Shown here piece by piece: positions 5,605 to 7,026 of a stretch of 7,026 nt of DNA (within the stretch, counting starts at the first letter, position 1; every line of letters begins with the position of its first letter). Source of the DNA: Thioalkalivibrio sp. (lineage in GTDB: Bacteria; Pseudomonadota; Gammaproteobacteria; Ectothiorhodospirales; Ectothiorhodospiraceae); NCBI GenBank assembly GCA_007133115.1, contig SLNI01000288.1, forward strand, positions 1 to 7,026. Direction: 5' to 3'. A program made the translations under genes and the position numbers. The notes under the pieces were generated by a model. That model was not told the origin of the DNA, ran no database searches, and saw nothing but the letters and a program-made list of their open reading frames with translations.

Positions 5605-6459
5605 ATGTCCGACCGCACCGAATTCCGCCTCACCGTCTCCTGCCCCGACCAGATGGGGATCGTCGCCCGGGTCGCCCGGCTGATCGCGGACTCTGAAGGC
5701 TGGATCACCGAGGCCGCCCAACACACGGACACCGAGGCGCACTGGTTCTTCATGCGCTGGGTGTTTTCCCTGAACGGGGGTGCCGACGCGGCCTTGACGC
5801 GGGAGTTCTCGCAGCTCGCCGAGGAACTCCGGATGAACTGGTCACTGACACGTGCGGAGGCTCGACCGCGGGTGGTGATCCTGGTCAGCCGAGAACCGCA
5901 CTGCCTGACGGACCTGCTGGCCCGCTGGCGCTCCGGTGAGCTGCCGATGGAGATCCCCGCGATTCTCTCCAACCACCGTGATCTCGAAGAGGTTGCGGCG
6001 TGTTACGGCATCCCGTTCGAACACATCCCAGTGACCCGTGAGACCCGTGAGGCGGCATTCGCAACGCTGCAGCAGCGGTTGCGCGCGCTCCAGGCGGAGA
6101 CAGTCGTGCTCGCGCGTTACATGCAGATCCTCCCGCCCACCCTGTGCGCCGAGTTCCGGGATCGGCTGATCAACATCCATCACAGCTTCCTGCCGTCCTT
6201 CGTGGGTGCGCGGCCGTACCACCAGGCCTTCGCCCGCGGCGTGAAACTGATCGGCGCGACCTGCCACTACGTGACCGAAGATCTCGATGCGGGTCCGATC
6301 ATCGAGCAGGACGTCGCGCGCATCCGCCACGACGATCAGGTGGCCGACCTGGTGCGCAAGGGTCGCGACGTGGAGCGCTGGGTGCTGTCCCGGGGGCTGC
6401 GCTATCACCTCGAGGGCCGGGTGCTGACGCACGGCAACAAGACGATCGTATTCGACTGA
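5605..6459 (+). CDS. purU: Formyltetrahydrofolate deformylase PurU
   Basis: Hydrolyses 10-formyltetrahydrofolate to formate and tetrahydrofolate, balancing the one-carbon pool and supplying formate for purine synthesis; cytoplasmic. 284 aa, the usual length. An N-terminal ACT regulatory domain (about 6-85; FRLTVSCPDQMGIVARVARLI) is followed by a formyltransferase-like domain (about 88-284). Catalytic residues by family comparison are Asn190 and His192 in INIHHSFLPSF and Asp228 in TEDLDAGPII. GARPYHQAFARGVKLIGATCHY (201-222) is the conserved substrate-side segment. I chose the ATG at 5605 because the conserved ACT sequence starts just after it; an upstream in-frame ATG at 5527 would add an unconserved Arg/Ser-rich stretch across the intergenic region. 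The ribosome site is weak (TGAG). It lies after the phaC terminator, so its link to PHA is positional only. No clear promoter is seen. Confidence 0.96.
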   Translation: MSDRTEFRLTVSCPDQMGIVARVARLIADSEGWITEAAQHTDTEAHWFFMRWVFSLNGGADAALTREFSQLAEELRMNWSLTRAEARPRVVILVSREPHCLTDLLARWRSGELPMEIPAILSNHRDLEEVAACYGIPFEHIPVTRETREAAFATLQQRLRALQAETVVLARYMQILPPTLCAEFRDRLINIHHSFLPSFVGARPYHQAFARGVKLIGATCHYVTEDLDAGPIIEQDVARIRHDDQVADLVRKGRDVERWVLSRGLRYHLEGRVLTHGNKTIVFD

Positions 6460-6504
6460 TGCCCGCACGCTTGCATTTGCGCGCCACGCCCGCATGATGA
6501 GCCT

Positions 6505-6840
6505 ATGAATGACACGACCCGTTACCGCGTGACCTTCGTCAACCAGGGCAAGGTCTACGAGATGTTCGCGCGCGAGGTGTACCAGGATTCGCTTTACGGT
6601 TTCGTCACCATCGAGGATCTGCTGTTCGGTGAGCGCAGCAAGCTGGTGGTGGACCCGGGTGAGGAGCGGCTGCGCCACGAATTCGAAGGTGTGGAACGTT
6701 TCCACATTCCGTTGCACGCCGTGATCCGCATCGACGAGGTCGCCGAGATCGGCATCGCGCGCATTCGGGACCTGGCGCCAGGCAACAACGTGACCATGTT
6801 CCCCGGCGTCCTCCCGCCCGGAGCAGACCGTGGCAAATGA
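6505..6840 (+). CDS. DUF1820 family small protein, function unknown
   Basis: 111-aa soluble protein with no signal peptide or membrane segment. The whole sequence fits the DUF1820 pattern: RYRVTFVNQGKVYEMFAREVYQDSLYGFVTIEDLLFG (6-42), VVDPGEERLRHEFEGVERFHIPLHAVIRIDEV (48-79), then a loose C-terminus (PGVLPPGADRGK). The family is widespread in gammaproteobacteria and its biochemical role is not established to my knowledge. No catalytic motif is visible; the composition suggests a compact beta-rich domain. It starts 45 bases after purU on the same strand, so it could be co-transcribed. The ribosome site is weak (GATGAG). The ATG at 6505 is chosen because the conserved sequence begins within six residues. 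Confidence 0.9.
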   Translation: MNDTTRYRVTFVNQGKVYEMFAREVYQDSLYGFVTIEDLLFGERSKLVVDPGEERLRHEFEGVERFHIPLHAVIRIDEVAEIGIARIRDLAPGNNVTMFPGVLPPGADRGK

Positions 6841-6930
6841 TCTCCCGCGCAGCCGATTGCGGTTTGCCCGGCCCTGGTTTAACCTGCGCAGCTTCGTTGG
6901 CGAGGCCCAGGCCCCGCACGCCGAAAATCC

Positions 6931-7021
6931 GGAGAGGTGGCCGAGTGGTTGAAGGCGCACGCCTGGAAAGTGTGTATACGGCAAAACCGTATCGAGGGTT
7001 CGAATCCCTCTCTCTCCGCCA
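6931..7021 (+). tRNA. tRNA-Ser (anticodon GGA)
   Basis: Complete class II tRNA of 91 bases with encoded CCA (7019-7021). The acceptor GGAGAGG (6931-6937) pairs with TCTCTCC (7011-7017), with one G-U at the base; discriminator G7018. The anticodon stem CACGC/GTGTG encloses loop CTGGAAA with GGA at 6965-6967, decoding UCC and UCU. The long variable arm ATACGG/CCGTAT (6976-6981, 6987-6992) has a 5-base loop, typical of serine tRNAs. T arm GAGGG-TTCGAAT-CCCTC at 6994-7010. A weak promoter candidate, TTGCGG-N17-TAACCT, lies at 6857-6885; this 90-base gap holds nothing else clear. Confidence 0.97.
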
Positions 7022-7026
7022 GATAC

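Noticed and set aside
5842..6984. 380-codon minus-strand frame across purU, the DUF1820 gene and the tRNA
   Set aside because: It runs through a tRNA gene and two well-supported genes and has no family pattern.
6931..7026. tRNA-Ser as an integration site of a mobile element
   Set aside because: Only five bases follow the tRNA in this window and no integrase or repeat of its 3' end is visible.

Overview
This GC-rich window carries a nearly complete short-chain polyhydroxyalkanoate (PHA/PHB) locus of the class III type, in which the synthase is a PhaC-PhaE heteromer. A one-carbon/purine gene (purU), a DUF1820 gene and a serine tRNA follow it. Class III synthases combined with PhaR, PhaP, PhaA and PhaB are typical of purple sulfur bacteria and related gammaproteobacteria (Chromatiales/Ectothiorhodospiraceae). 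Together with DUF1820 this points to such an organism, but the genus cannot be told from the sequence alone. I see no mobile element, CRISPR array or sign of recent transfer.

Layout. Minus strand, read from about 2870 down to 1: phaA (beta-ketothiolase), phaR (PHA-responsive repressor), phaP (phasin) and the 5' part of phaB (acetoacetyl-CoA reductase, cut by the window edge). Plus strand: phaE and phaC (class III synthase, ATGA overlap), purU (formyltetrahydrofolate deformylase), a DUF1820 gene and tRNA-Ser(GGA). phaA and phaE diverge from a 217-bp control region.

How it works together. PhaA condenses two acetyl-CoA, PhaB reduces acetoacetyl-CoA to (R)-3-hydroxybutyryl-CoA, PhaC with PhaE polymerises it, and PhaP coats the granule. 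PhaR is expected to repress phaP until polymer titrates it away. The DNA supports this. A good sigma-70 promoter (TTGACA-N17-TATGCT) drives phaP, and its -10 and start region are covered by two tandem 16-bp TGC-rich repeats. An exact 16-bp copy of part of that operator lies between phaA and phaE. GC-rich hairpins follow phaA, phaR, phaP and phaC. The one between phaP and phaB could set the phasin-to-reductase ratio.

The most unusual protein feature is a lysine/alanine/proline-rich, histone H1-like tail of about 75 residues on PhaE, built partly from three 9-residue repeats. It suggests a link between synthase or granule and the nucleoid, as known for PhaF and PhaM but on a different protein. 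The enzymes themselves belong to known families. The novelty lies in the PhaE tail, the shared operator layout and possibly a phaR leader peptide.
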